Shown piece by piece: positions 7,761-14,730 of a stretch of DNA of 25,442 bases. The stretch comes from JBDRGC01 sp043818215 (GTDB lineage: Bacteria; Chloroflexota; Anaerolineae; Anaerolineales; UBA11858). The stretch is taken from positions 1-25,442 of the forward strand of contig JBDRGC010000441.1 of assembly GCA_043818215.1 (NCBI GenBank), read 5' to 3'. The position numbers and the translations under genes are program-made. The notes below the pieces were generated by a model. That model was not told where the DNA came from. It ran no database searches and saw only the letters and a list, made by a program, of their open reading frames with translations. Each line of letters opens with the position of its first letter. Position 1 is the first letter of the stretch.

Positions 7761-7925
7761 CTGACCGCTGACTGCCGACCGCCGACCGTTGACTGCCGAC
7801 CGCTGTTTGCGACATCCTGCATATCCTGTATATCCCGCATCCTGCATCCCGCATACCGCATCCCGTATCCTGCATCCCGCATCCCGTATCCTGCATCCCG
7901 CATCCTGCATCCTGCATCCCGCATA
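7761..7925. repeat. Two adjoining heptamer tracts upstream of lon
   Basis: Positions 7761-7809 hold seven units of the form CYGACYG. Positions 7817-7925 hold units of the form CYGCATC/CYGYATA, thirteen of them in perfect register from 7835. The second tract stops 18 nt before the lon ATG, just ahead of its GGAG Shine-Dalgarno. Long open frames on the minus strand here are artefacts of the repeat. Confidence 0.93.
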
Positions 7926-7943
7926 CCTCCCTCGGAGTAAATA

Positions 7944-10367
7944 ATGAACGATCATGATTGGACTTCGCACGATATCGAAGAGTTTTCTGATGCTATGCAT
8001 AGTCGTACGGAGGAATTGTACAACGTTCAAGATATCCCGCTTGATGCTGAAGGCTTGATCAACGCCCCGGTACTGCCTCTGCGGGACATTGTGGTTTATC
8101 CTCACATGATCTCTCCTCTGTTCGTTGGGCGCGATAGTAGTATGTGGTCGATCGAGGAGGCTCAGAGTGGCGATCACACCGTAGTTGCTCTGATCCAGCG
8201 CGATCCCAAAGCCAACCAACCCGGCCCGGGTGATTTCTTCCCCATTGGTGTCGAGATGGCCGTTGGCCGTTTGCTGAACATGCCCGATGGTTCCTATTCT
8301 GCGCTGGTGCAGGCTCGCCGCCGCGTCGAGTTGGTGGAATTCACTCAGATGGAGCCGTATATGCGTGCCCGCGTGCGTCCCATTTATGAAGATGTACACG
8401 TGGATCGTCAGGTAGATGCTGCCATGCGCAGTATTTTGGACCTTTTCAGACGTTGCGTAGAATTGGACCGCAGCTTGCCCGAAGAGGCTTACCTCTACGC
8501 TTTGAATATCGAGGAGCCGGGCTTACTGGTGGATATGATCGCTACCTCTATTGCGCCGGATATCAAAGACCGCCTCAAATTGCTGGTGACAGTGGACCCT
8601 CTGAATCGTCTGGATGATTTGACTGCCTTACTGGTAAAAGAATTAGATGTGCTCGAGCTGGAGAATGAGATTCAATCGCGTACCAGGGGCGAGGTAGACC
8701 ATGTCCAGCGTGAATTCTATTTGCGGGAACAGTTGAAAGTTATCCAGACTGAACTTGGAGAGGGCGACCCGTGGACGACCGAAATCGATGAACTGCGCAC
8801 CCGCGTCGAGGGGGTTGGCTTGCCCGAAGAGGTCGAAATCCGGGTTATAAAGGAGATCGACCGCCTGAAGCAGATACCTCCCGTCTCCCCCGATGTGGGC
8901 ATCATCCGCGGATACATCGAATGGATTCTGGAATTACCCTGGGATAAGACCACTGAAGATAACTTGAGTATTCCTAACGCCTCCGAAACCTTAGACAAAT
9001 ACCACTACGGTCTGCCGAAGGCTAAAGAGCGCATTTTGGAATACATTGCCGTCAAGAGTTTAAAACCCAGGCGAACCCGTCAGCCGATTTTGTGTTTCGT
9101 TGGCCCGCCGGGGACGGGAAAAACATCCCTGGGGCGTTCTATAGCTGAGGCCCTGGGGCGCAAATTCGTACGCATCTCTCTGGGCGGGGTGCGCGACGAA
9201 GCCGAAATCCGCGGCCACCGCCGCACTTATATCGGCGCGCTGCCGGGGCGTATCCTGCAAACCATGCGCCGCGCCGCCAGCGCCAACCCCCTCTTTATGC
9301 TCGACGAGATCGACAAATTAGGGTTCGATTTCCGCGGCGACCCCTCTTCTGCTTTGCTCGAAGTATTAGACCCGGAACAAAATTTTGCTTTCTCCGATCA
9401 CTACCTGGAATTGCCATTTGACCTTTCCAAGGTGATGTTCATCACCACCGCCAATACCGAAGACACTATTCCCTCTGCTTTGCTGGACCGTATGGAAGTG
9501 ATCGAATTCCCCGGCTATATCGAAGAAGAAAAGCTGGAAATCGCCGCCCGTTTCCTCATCCCCCGGCAGATCGAGGAAAATGGTCTGGGTGGGGACGAGT
9601 TGCGCTTTTCGGAGAACGCCTTGCAGCGCATGATCCGCGAATACACTTACGAGGCCGGCGTCCGCAACCTGGAGCGTGAGATTGGCAGCGTCTGCCGCAA
9701 GATTGCCCGCAAGAAAGCCGAAGGCAAGCAGTATCCCAACCGGGTTGGGGCCAGCTCTATCGAGAGGTTCCTCGGGCCGCCGCAATTCTTCAACCTCGAA
9801 GCCGAGCGTGAAGATGAGATCGGAGTTGCTACCGCGATTGCCTGGACTGCTAATGGCGGCGAGATCATGCCGGTGGAAGTTTTGCTTATCGAGGGCAAGG
9901 GCAATACACAACTCACCGGCCAGCTTGGCGAAGTGATGCAGGAATCTGCTCAGGCGGCGCTTTCGTATCTCAAATCACGCTCGCAACACTTGGGCGTGCC
10001 TTGCGAAATTTATGAAAACACCGATATTCATATTCACATCCCGGAAGGCGCGATTCCCAAGGACGGGCCCAGCGCGGGCATCACAATTGCCGTGGCACTG
10101 ACCTCGGCCTTCACCAACCGCAAAGTGCGCTGCGACGTTGGCATGACCGGTGAAATAACCCTACGCGGGCGGGTGCTGCCCGTTGGCGGCGTGCGCGAGA
10201 AAGTGTTAGCTGCTCACCGTGCGGGGATCAAAACCGTCATCTTGCCCAAACGCAATTTGAAAGATATGGTCGATATCCCCAAGCGGGCGCGCAACGACCT
10301 GACCCTGGTTCCCGTGGAGCACATGGACGAGGTACTCGAAGTGGCTCTGCGCCCCAAGGTAACGTAA
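7944..10367 (+). CDS. lon: ATP-dependent Lon protease
   Basis: LonA-type cytoplasmic quality-control protease, 807 residues, full length. The N-terminal substrate-binding LON domain starts near residue 35 (INAPVLPLRDIVVYPHMI). A coiled-coil arm follows (HVQREFYLREQLKVIQTELGE). The AAA+ domain carries Walker A GPPGTGKT (387-394, Lys393), Walker B LFMLDEIDK and sensor TTANTEDTIP. The C-terminal protease domain has the catalytic dyad Ser710 (PKDGPSAGI) and Lys753 (VREKVLAAH). The 43-residue spacing equals that of E. coli Lon (679/722). The ATG has GGAG about 8 nt upstream. Against E. coli Lon the N-terminus is about 30 residues longer. Lon degrades misfolded and regulatory proteins. No heat-shock operator is evident upstream because the space is filled by repeats. 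Confidence 0.97.
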   Translation: MNDHDWTSHDIEEFSDAMHSRTEELYNVQDIPLDAEGLINAPVLPLRDIVVYPHMISPLFVGRDSSMWSIEEAQSGDHTVVALIQRDPKANQPGPGDFFPIGVEMAVGRLLNMPDGSYSALVQARRRVELVEFTQMEPYMRARVRPIYEDVHVDRQVDAAMRSILDLFRRCVELDRSLPEEAYLYALNIEEPGLLVDMIATSIAPDIKDRLKLLVTVDPLNRLDDLTALLVKELDVLELENEIQSRTRGEVDHVQREFYLREQLKVIQTELGEGDPWTTEIDELRTRVEGVGLPEEVEIRVIKEIDRLKQIPPVSPDVGIIRGYIEWILELPWDKTTEDNLSIPNASETLDKYHYGLPKAKERILEYIAVKSLKPRRTRQPILCFVGPPGTGKTSLGRSIAEALGRKFVRISLGGVRDEAEIRGHRRTYIGALPGRILQTMRRAASANPLFMLDEIDKLGFDFRGDPSSALLEVLDPEQNFAFSDHYLELPFDLSKVMFITTANTEDTIPSALLDRMEVIEFPGYIEEEKLEIAARFLIPRQIEENGLGGDELRFSENALQRMIREYTYEAGVRNLEREIGSVCRKIARKKAEGKQYPNRVGASSIERFLGPPQFFNLEAEREDEIGVATAIAWTANGGEIMPVEVLLIEGKGNTQLTGQLGEVMQESAQAALSYLKSRSQHLGVPCEIYENTDIHIHIPEGAIPKDGPSAGITIAVALTSAFTNRKVRCDVGMTGEITLRGRVLPVGGVREKVLAAHRAGIKTVILPKRNLKDMVDIPKRARNDLTLVPVEHMDEVLEVALRPKVT

Positions 10368-10381
10368 GTCTGCGTCAATAG

Positions 10382-10461
10382 AACGCGGATAACGCGGATA
10401 CAGCGGATCACCGCGGATTCTTTTAAAAAATAAAATCCGCGTTAATCCGCTATGTCCGTGT
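10382..10461. repeat. Dispersed inverted repeat, family B, diverged copy
   Basis: An imperfect palindrome with AACGCGGAT and AGCGGAT words in the left arm (10382-10419) and ATCCGCGTTAATCCGC in the right arm (10432-10461). It resembles the elements at 5034-5138 and 13161-13249, with CGCGGAT in place of CACGGAT. It lies just after lon. Confidence 0.7.
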
Positions 10462-10463
10462 CA

Positions 10464-10486
10464 CACTTTCACCTGCGGTGAAAGTG
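10464..10486. repeat. Perfect 10-bp hairpin after lon
   Basis: CACTTTCACC and GGTGAAAGTG pair perfectly around the loop TGC. No U-run follows, so it is a weak terminator candidate. It may instead be a small repeated palindrome. Confidence 0.6.
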
Positions 10487-10508
10487 CAGGTGTCCGCGTT
10501 CAATTTCG

Positions 10509-10613
10509 CCATTCGCCACTCGCCACTCGCCACTCGCCACTCGCCACTCGCCGCTCGCTATTCGCCACTCGCTATTCGCCACTCGCCACTCGCCTCCTTC
10601 CACTTGCCACTCG
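10509..10613. repeat. Heptamer tract upstream of the Schlafen-like gene
   Basis: Fifteen consecutive 7-nt units, mostly CCACTCG with CCATTCG, CTATTCG, CCGCTCG and CCACTTG variants. The tract ends 5 nt before the ATG at 10619. Translating through it gives a seven-residue RHSPLAT-type repeat, which I do not regard as protein. Confidence 0.93.
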
Positions 10614-10618
10614 CATAC

Positions 10619-12064
10619 ATGTCCCTCCCACGCACCGACCTACTTGATCTGCTCGACCAGGGGATGGGGCCGACTCTGCATTGGTACCCGGAGAGCGTAT
10701 CTGTTTCCAGGTTGGCTGCCACCCTCGTAGGCATGGCGAATTACGAGGGCGGGATCGTGCTTTTGGGAATCGCCCCCCGCTCCGGGCACATCCAGGGCGT
10801 CAGCGATCCCGAGGCCGCCACCGACCGGGTCTTCCAGGCAGCCTTGCTTTGCGACCCTCCGCTGGTGCTGCCTGTCCCCCGCGTGGAAACTGTAGGCTCT
10901 GACCAAGTTGTGAGGGTCATCGTGCCCCCGGGATTGCCGCATGTTTACAGCACGGAGGGCCGCTACCTGGGCCGCAGCGGAAGCCAGACAAACCCGCTTA
11001 CCGCCCGGCGATTGCGGCAATTGCTCATGGAACGGGGTGTCATCCAGTTCGAGACGCGCCTGCCGACTGCCGCCTCCGTGGACGATCTCGACCCCGATCA
11101 GGTGGCGGCTTATCTGGCTGCGCTCAACCTTCCGGGCAGCGAATCTCCCGAAGATGTACTGCTCCGCCGGGGCTGTCTGCGCATTGCAGAAGGCGAGCCG
11201 CGCCCCACTTATGCCGCCTTGCTGTTGTTGGGACGCCATCCGCAGCAATGGCTGCCAAGCGCCACGATTTTGGCGGCCCGTTTTCCGGGGGGAGCTATCT
11301 CGGACCAATTCGTCAAACAGGAAATTCGCGGGACGCTGCCCGACCAATTGCGTCAGGCCGAGGCCTTCGTACGCGATCACCTGCGCTGTGTGGCTCGGCT
11401 GGTGGGCCTGACCCGTGAAGAGACCCCCGAATATCCCCCGGAGGCGGTGCGTGAATTGTTGGTTAACGCCGTGGCTCACCGGGATTACAATCAGCAGGGT
11501 GGTGGGATTCATTTGCATATCTTCGCCAACCGGCTGGAGGTACATTCGCCCGGTGGGCTGCCCGGCCCGGTGACGCTGGACAATTTGCTGGAAGCGCGCT
11601 TCTCGCGCAACGCCGTCATTGCTCAGGTGCTCTCGGATTTGGGCTTTGTCGAGCGACTGGGTTATGGCCTCAACCGCGTCGTCACCGTGATGCGGCGGGC
11701 TAACCTGCGCGCCCCAAAATTCGAAGAGACCGCGGGTACCTTTCGGGTGACATTATTCGCCGCCCCCGCGAGGCAACCAGCCTCTACATATAGTCCCACC
11801 CCGCCCATCACCAATCTACCAACTACCAATATACAAATTCCCAATCTATCAGCTTACCAGGATTTAGCCCTCAACCCCCGCCAGGAAATCGCTATCGGCC
11901 ACTTGATTGCCCGCGGCCGCATTACCAACCGTGTCTACCAGGAACTCTGTCCGGAAGTCTCCCCCGAAACCCTGCGCCGTGATCTGGCGGATTTGGTCAA
12001 GAAAGGGGTACTGATCAAGATTGGCAGTAAGCGGGCGACGTATTATATTTTGAAGAAGAAGTAA
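10619..12064 (+). CDS. Schlafen/AlbA_2-domain ATP-binding transcriptional regulator
   Basis: A 481-residue protein of the family often mislabelled RecG-related (COG2865 type). The N-terminal AlbA_2/Schlafen-like domain spans about residues 18-135 (SVSRLAATLVGMANYEGGIVLLGI, then VRVIVPPG and GRYLGRSGS). A GHKL-type ATPase-like segment begins near residue 273 (PPEAVRELLVNAVAHRDYNQQGG, with the Asn and Asp expected of the N-box region). A Thr/Pro/Asn-rich linker follows at about 385-415. The C-terminal 60 residues look like a winged helix (SPETLRRDLADLVKKGVLIKIG). It probably senses or binds nucleotide and controls transcription. Its target is unknown. The ATG at 10619 gives the natural N-terminus but has no Shine-Dalgarno. 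The upstream frame is repeat DNA and starts with a GTG in a hairpin. It is followed after 6 nt by the first L,D-transpeptidase. Confidence 0.85.
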   Translation: MSLPRTDLLDLLDQGMGPTLHWYPESVSVSRLAATLVGMANYEGGIVLLGIAPRSGHIQGVSDPEAATDRVFQAALLCDPPLVLPVPRVETVGSDQVVRVIVPPGLPHVYSTEGRYLGRSGSQTNPLTARRLRQLLMERGVIQFETRLPTAASVDDLDPDQVAAYLAALNLPGSESPEDVLLRRGCLRIAEGEPRPTYAALLLLGRHPQQWLPSATILAARFPGGAISDQFVKQEIRGTLPDQLRQAEAFVRDHLRCVARLVGLTREETPEYPPEAVRELLVNAVAHRDYNQQGGGIHLHIFANRLEVHSPGGLPGPVTLDNLLEARFSRNAVIAQVLSDLGFVERLGYGLNRVVTVMRRANLRAPKFEETAGTFRVTLFAAPARQPASTYSPTPPITNLPTTNIQIPNLSAYQDLALNPRQEIAIGHLIARGRITNRVYQELCPEVSPETLRRDLADLVKKGVLIKIGSKRATYYILKKK

Positions 12065-12070
12065 ATATTT

Positions 12071-13129
12071 ATGCCATCTTCAATATCCCGCCGCGATTTT
12101 CTCAAACTCAGCGCCCTGGCGTTGGGTGGATTGGCGTTCAATCCTTTCCCTGAACCACAGGATGAATATGAGATTGCCTCCCGCACCCTCGGGCGCGTCA
12201 CGGTTGATCAACGAGCCGCAATCTACGACGAACCTCACGAGCACAGCGGGGTTGTGCGCTGGACGCGTCAGGACGAATTGCTCAATATTTATTACCAGCT
12301 CACTCCGCCTGATGGGCCGCCTTACAATCCCCTTTGGTATCGTGTGTGGGGCGGATATATTCACAGTGCATACATACAGCTGGCACGCTTTCGCTATAAT
12401 ACCCCTTTACAGAGCATCCCCGAGAGTGGACAATTGGCGGAGGTTAGTGTGCCCTACACTCAGGCTTATGGCTATAATCGCTACGATGGCTGGCAGTTTA
12501 AATACCGCTTATACTACGAGACCACTCACTGGATCACCGGTAGCGATGCTGGGCCTGACGGTAAGCTCTGGTACGAGTTGACCTCCGAAATTGATGATAA
12601 CTTGGTCTACTATGTCCCGGCTGCGCACCTGCGACCCATATCTGATGGTGAGATGGCTCCCATTTCTCCTGACCTGCCCTACGAGGATAAACGCATTGAG
12701 TTGTCGTTGGCAAGCCAGTACTTGACTGCCTACGAGGGGAATCAGCCCATTTTTGGGGCGCGCATCTCTTCGGGGTTGAGGGGGCGCGAGGTACCCGACG
12801 GGACACAGACTCCCCGCGGGCAATTCCACATCACATCCAAAACGCCGTCCAAACACATGGGCGGAATCCAGGCCTCTGGCGCGCCGGACAGTTATATCCT
12901 ACCCGGTGTACCCTGGACTTGTTTTTTTATCTACGAAACCGGCGTGGCTTTCCACGGCACGTTTTGGCACGGCAATTTCGGAGCGCCCATGAGTCATGGC
13001 TGCGTCAATATGCGCAACGAAGATGCCAAATGGCTATTCCGGTGGGTTACTCCGGTTTTCGATCTTCCCGTGCAAGATCGCCGGAGTTGGGATAGCCGGG
13101 GATACGGCACACAGGTGATTATAGAGTGA
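12071..13129 (+). CDS. Tat-exported L,D-transpeptidase (YkuD family), copy 1
   Basis: A cell-wall enzyme of 352 residues. The N-terminus has a twin-arginine signal, SRRDFLKLSALALGGLAF (Arg7-Arg8), so it should be exported folded. A middle region (about 35-200) rich in Tyr, Trp and Pro has an SH3-like look (GRVTVDQRAAIYDEP). The YkuD catalytic domain occupies about residues 205-352 and ends in HGTFWHGNFGAPMSHGCVNM, with catalytic Cys311 and the two conserved His residues. Such enzymes make 3-3 peptidoglycan cross-links or attach proteins to the wall. The ATG is 6 nt after the preceding stop, so co-transcription is likely. The Shine-Dalgarno is weak (GAAGAAG). The next gene is a paralogue of the same architecture. 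Confidence 0.92.
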   Translation: MPSSISRRDFLKLSALALGGLAFNPFPEPQDEYEIASRTLGRVTVDQRAAIYDEPHEHSGVVRWTRQDELLNIYYQLTPPDGPPYNPLWYRVWGGYIHSAYIQLARFRYNTPLQSIPESGQLAEVSVPYTQAYGYNRYDGWQFKYRLYYETTHWITGSDAGPDGKLWYELTSEIDDNLVYYVPAAHLRPISDGEMAPISPDLPYEDKRIELSLASQYLTAYEGNQPIFGARISSGLRGREVPDGTQTPRGQFHITSKTPSKHMGGIQASGAPDSYILPGVPWTCFFIYETGVAFHGTFWHGNFGAPMSHGCVNMRNEDAKWLFRWVTPVFDLPVQDRRSWDSRGYGTQVIIE

Positions 13130-13160
13130 CGTGTTCTGGAAAAAGCCATACAAGGAAATA

Positions 13161-13249
13161 GTACACGGATTTTACAGATTGGACGGATGAGACGGATTTC
13201 TCTTTGTTTTTGATAAAAATATCCGTGTAATCCGTGAAAATCCGTGTCC
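13161..13249. repeat. Dispersed inverted repeat, family B, copy between paralogues
   Basis: An 89-bp imperfect palindrome opens GTACACGGATTTTAC, as does the copy at 5034, and closes with ATCCGTGTAATCCGTG and TCCGTGTCC. It lies between the two L,D-transpeptidase genes, with nothing else visible in the 163-nt gap. Confidence 0.8.
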
Positions 13250-13292
13250 AAAAAATTTCTGATTATTTGGGGAACAATTCTCTTGAACAAGT

Positions 13293-14354
13293 ATGAATAG
13301 AAATATCTCGCGCCGTGATTTTCTCAAACTCAGCACCCTGGCATTAGGCTCACTGGCCTTTCGTCCACTGTCTGACTGGCTGCCCGAGGGCGAAGGCTTT
13401 GACCGTGATCTCATCGGTGTCGGGCGGGTGACCACAGATGAGATCGAGGTATACCGGGAGCCATCCTATCAAAGCGACCCGGTCAGCATACGCCACCGCG
13501 ACCAATTGATCCCCATCTTCGAAGAGATCGTTGAACCGGATACTCTCCCCAACAGCCCGCGCTGGTATCAGGTAATGGACGGCTACGCCCGCAGCGCGCA
13601 TATCCAGCGGGTGGAGGGGCGGCATATCAACGCGACGGTTCCCTGGGTTCCGGAAGAGGGCAAGCTGGGGGAGATCACGGTCCCGTACACGCGTGCTTAC
13701 TTGAACAACGTCCTCTATGGCTGGATGCCCGTCTACCGTTTGTACTACCAGTCGGTTCATTGGATCACGGGCGTCGATGAGGGGCCTGATGGCAGGGCAG
13801 CCTGGTATCAAGTTTCTGACGAAAGTGATGATAACTTGAAATACTTCGTGCCCGCGCCGCATGTGCGGCTTATCCCCCCGGAGGAACTCAGCCCTATCTC
13901 GCCTCATGTGGCGTGGGAGGACAAGCGGATAGAGGTTTCCCTGAAAGAGCAGACTCTCACTGCTTATGAGCGGGATCAGGTAGTTTTGCACACGCTGGTC
14001 TCGACGGGAATTCCCAGCTGGGGGGTTACGGCCAACGGTATTCCCACTGCCACGCCCGCTGGAAGATTCAATATCCAGGTGAAGATGCCCTCCAAGCACA
14101 TGGGGGATGGTCGCGTCACAGATGATATCCACGCCTACGAACTGCCTGGAGTGCCCTGGGTTTGCTTCTTCGACGCGACAGGGACAGCATTTCACGGCAC
14201 TTACTGGCATTACAATTTTGGCCGCCAGATGAGTCACGGCTGTGTCAATATGACGGTCGAAGATGCCAAATGGCTTTACCGATGGACTCTTCCCGAAGCT
14301 GAGTTCTTCGAATGGGAACGCCGGGGCTACGGCACCCGGGTTCATATTGCGTAG
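13293..14354 (+). CDS. Tat-exported L,D-transpeptidase (YkuD family), copy 2
   Basis: A 353-residue paralogue of the preceding gene, collinear over its whole length. The twin-arginine signal is nearly identical (SRRDFLKLSTLALGSLAF). The SH3-like middle region has the same landmarks, such as EITVPYTRAYLNN against VSVPYTQAYGYN, and HWITGVDEGPDG against HWITGSDAGPDG. The catalytic motif is HGTYWHYNFGRQMSHGCVNM with Cys317. Both copies keep all catalytic residues, so neither is a decayed duplicate. The divergence suggests an old duplication with possible specialisation. No strong Shine-Dalgarno is seen before the ATG. The gene is followed by two strong hairpins and then converges on a tRNA gene. 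Confidence 0.92.
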   Translation: MNRNISRRDFLKLSTLALGSLAFRPLSDWLPEGEGFDRDLIGVGRVTTDEIEVYREPSYQSDPVSIRHRDQLIPIFEEIVEPDTLPNSPRWYQVMDGYARSAHIQRVEGRHINATVPWVPEEGKLGEITVPYTRAYLNNVLYGWMPVYRLYYQSVHWITGVDEGPDGRAAWYQVSDESDDNLKYFVPAPHVRLIPPEELSPISPHVAWEDKRIEVSLKEQTLTAYERDQVVLHTLVSTGIPSWGVTANGIPTATPAGRFNIQVKMPSKHMGDGRVTDDIHAYELPGVPWVCFFDATGTAFHGTYWHYNFGRQMSHGCVNMTVEDAKWLYRWTLPEAEFFEWERRGYGTRVHIA

Positions 14355-14359
14355 GACGT

Positions 14360-14387
14360 GTAGGACGATTTTCCAAAATCGTCCTAC
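14360..14387. repeat. 13-bp perfect hairpin after the second transpeptidase
   Basis: GTAGGACGATTTT (14360-14372) pairs with AAAATCGTCCTAC (14375-14387) across CC. It lies 6 nt past the stop codon and has a U-poor 3' side. It may be a REP-like element or part of a bidirectional termination region. Confidence 0.7.
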
Positions 14388-14391
14388 GTAT

Positions 14392-14433
14392 AACCCAAGA
14401 CACCCCGTGGTCATCCACGGGGTGTCTTGGGTT
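14392..14433. terminator. 19-bp hairpin between convergent genes
   Basis: ACCCAAGACACCCCGTGG (14393-14410) pairs perfectly with 14415-14432 around the loop TCAT, with one further A-T pair outside. It separates the rightward transpeptidase gene from the leftward tRNA gene. The stem is very strong but has no clear U-tract, so a bidirectional terminator or transcription block is inferred from position. Confidence 0.5.
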
Positions 14434-14446
14434 GCAGAGAACAAGG

Positions 14447-14517
14447 CTGGGGACAAAGGATTCGAACCTCTACTTACGGTTCCAGAGACCGCTGTCCTAC
14501 CGTTAGACGAGCCCCCA
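14447..14517 (-). tRNA. tRNA-Gln (anticodon CUG)
   Basis: A complete 71-nt cloverleaf reads on the minus strand. The acceptor arm is UGGGGGC with GUCCCCA (one G-U pair). The D-arm is GUCU...GGAC and the anticodon arm GCGGU-CUCUGGA-ACCGU has anticodon CUG. The variable loop has 4 nt and the T-arm is AGAGG-UUCGAAU-CCUUU. The discriminator is G73 and the molecule begins with U1, both typical of tRNA-Gln. The 3' CCA is not encoded (the genome continues CCT), so nucleotidyltransferase must add it. It reads CAG codons. Confidence 0.95.
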
Positions 14518-14530
14518 ATCTGCGGAGTAA

Positions 14531-14559
14531 ATTTTACCACCCCTGCTTTTTCTCGTCAA
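14531..14559 (-). promoter_or_regulatory. Sigma-70-type promoter of tRNA-Gln
   Basis: On the minus strand TTGACG (14559-14554), a 17-nt spacer and TAAAAT (14536-14531) each match 5 of 6 consensus bases. The -10 box ends 13 nt before the tRNA 5' end, which would leave a leader of about 6-7 nt. Confidence 0.8.
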
Positions 14560-14566
14560 ACCGTTT

Positions 14567-14651
14567 AAGCCCATGAAACGTGACGCAGTCCCCGAAGCTT
14601 CAGTGTTCAGTGTTCGTTCAAGCCCATGAAACGTGACGCAGTCCCCGAAGC
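14567..14651. repeat. 32-nt direct repeat
   Basis: An identical 32-nt sequence, starting AAGCCCATGAAACGTGACGC, occurs at 14567-14598 and 14620-14651. The copies are separated by 21 nt containing CAGTGTT twice. An ATG in the second copy opens a longer frame for the downstream gene, but its duplication in non-coding context argues against its use. Confidence 0.9.
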
Positions 14652-14730
14652 ACAGCGGAGTGGGAAACGTGATAAAATTCTTGCACGACTCAAGATCCTC
14701 GCCACTCGCCACCCGCCTCAGGTATACACC

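Noticed and set aside
7573..7924. Minus-strand frames of about 106-114 residues, and a 385-residue one to 8399, with a repeated seven-residue motif like MQDAGCG
   Set aside because: They are translations of the CYGCATC heptamer array. All frames of a stop-free 7-nt repeat stay open, and the rest overlaps folC or lon antisense.
10509..10613. CRISPR array
   Set aside because: The units are 7 nt and directly adjacent with no spacers. No cas genes occur in the window.
10478..10618. 47-residue extension of the Schlafen-like protein containing RHSPLA repeats
   Set aside because: The GTG start lies in a hairpin and the sequence is pure CCACTCG array.
14447..14517. tRNA-Gln as an integration site of an element
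   Set aside because: No integrase or duplicated tRNA 3' end is seen nearby. The neighbouring direct repeat does not match the tRNA.
14626..14730. 35-residue extension of the 569-aa protein
   Set aside because: The ATG lies in a direct repeat shared with non-coding DNA, and a short heptamer tract lies just before the ATG at 14731, as for other genes here.
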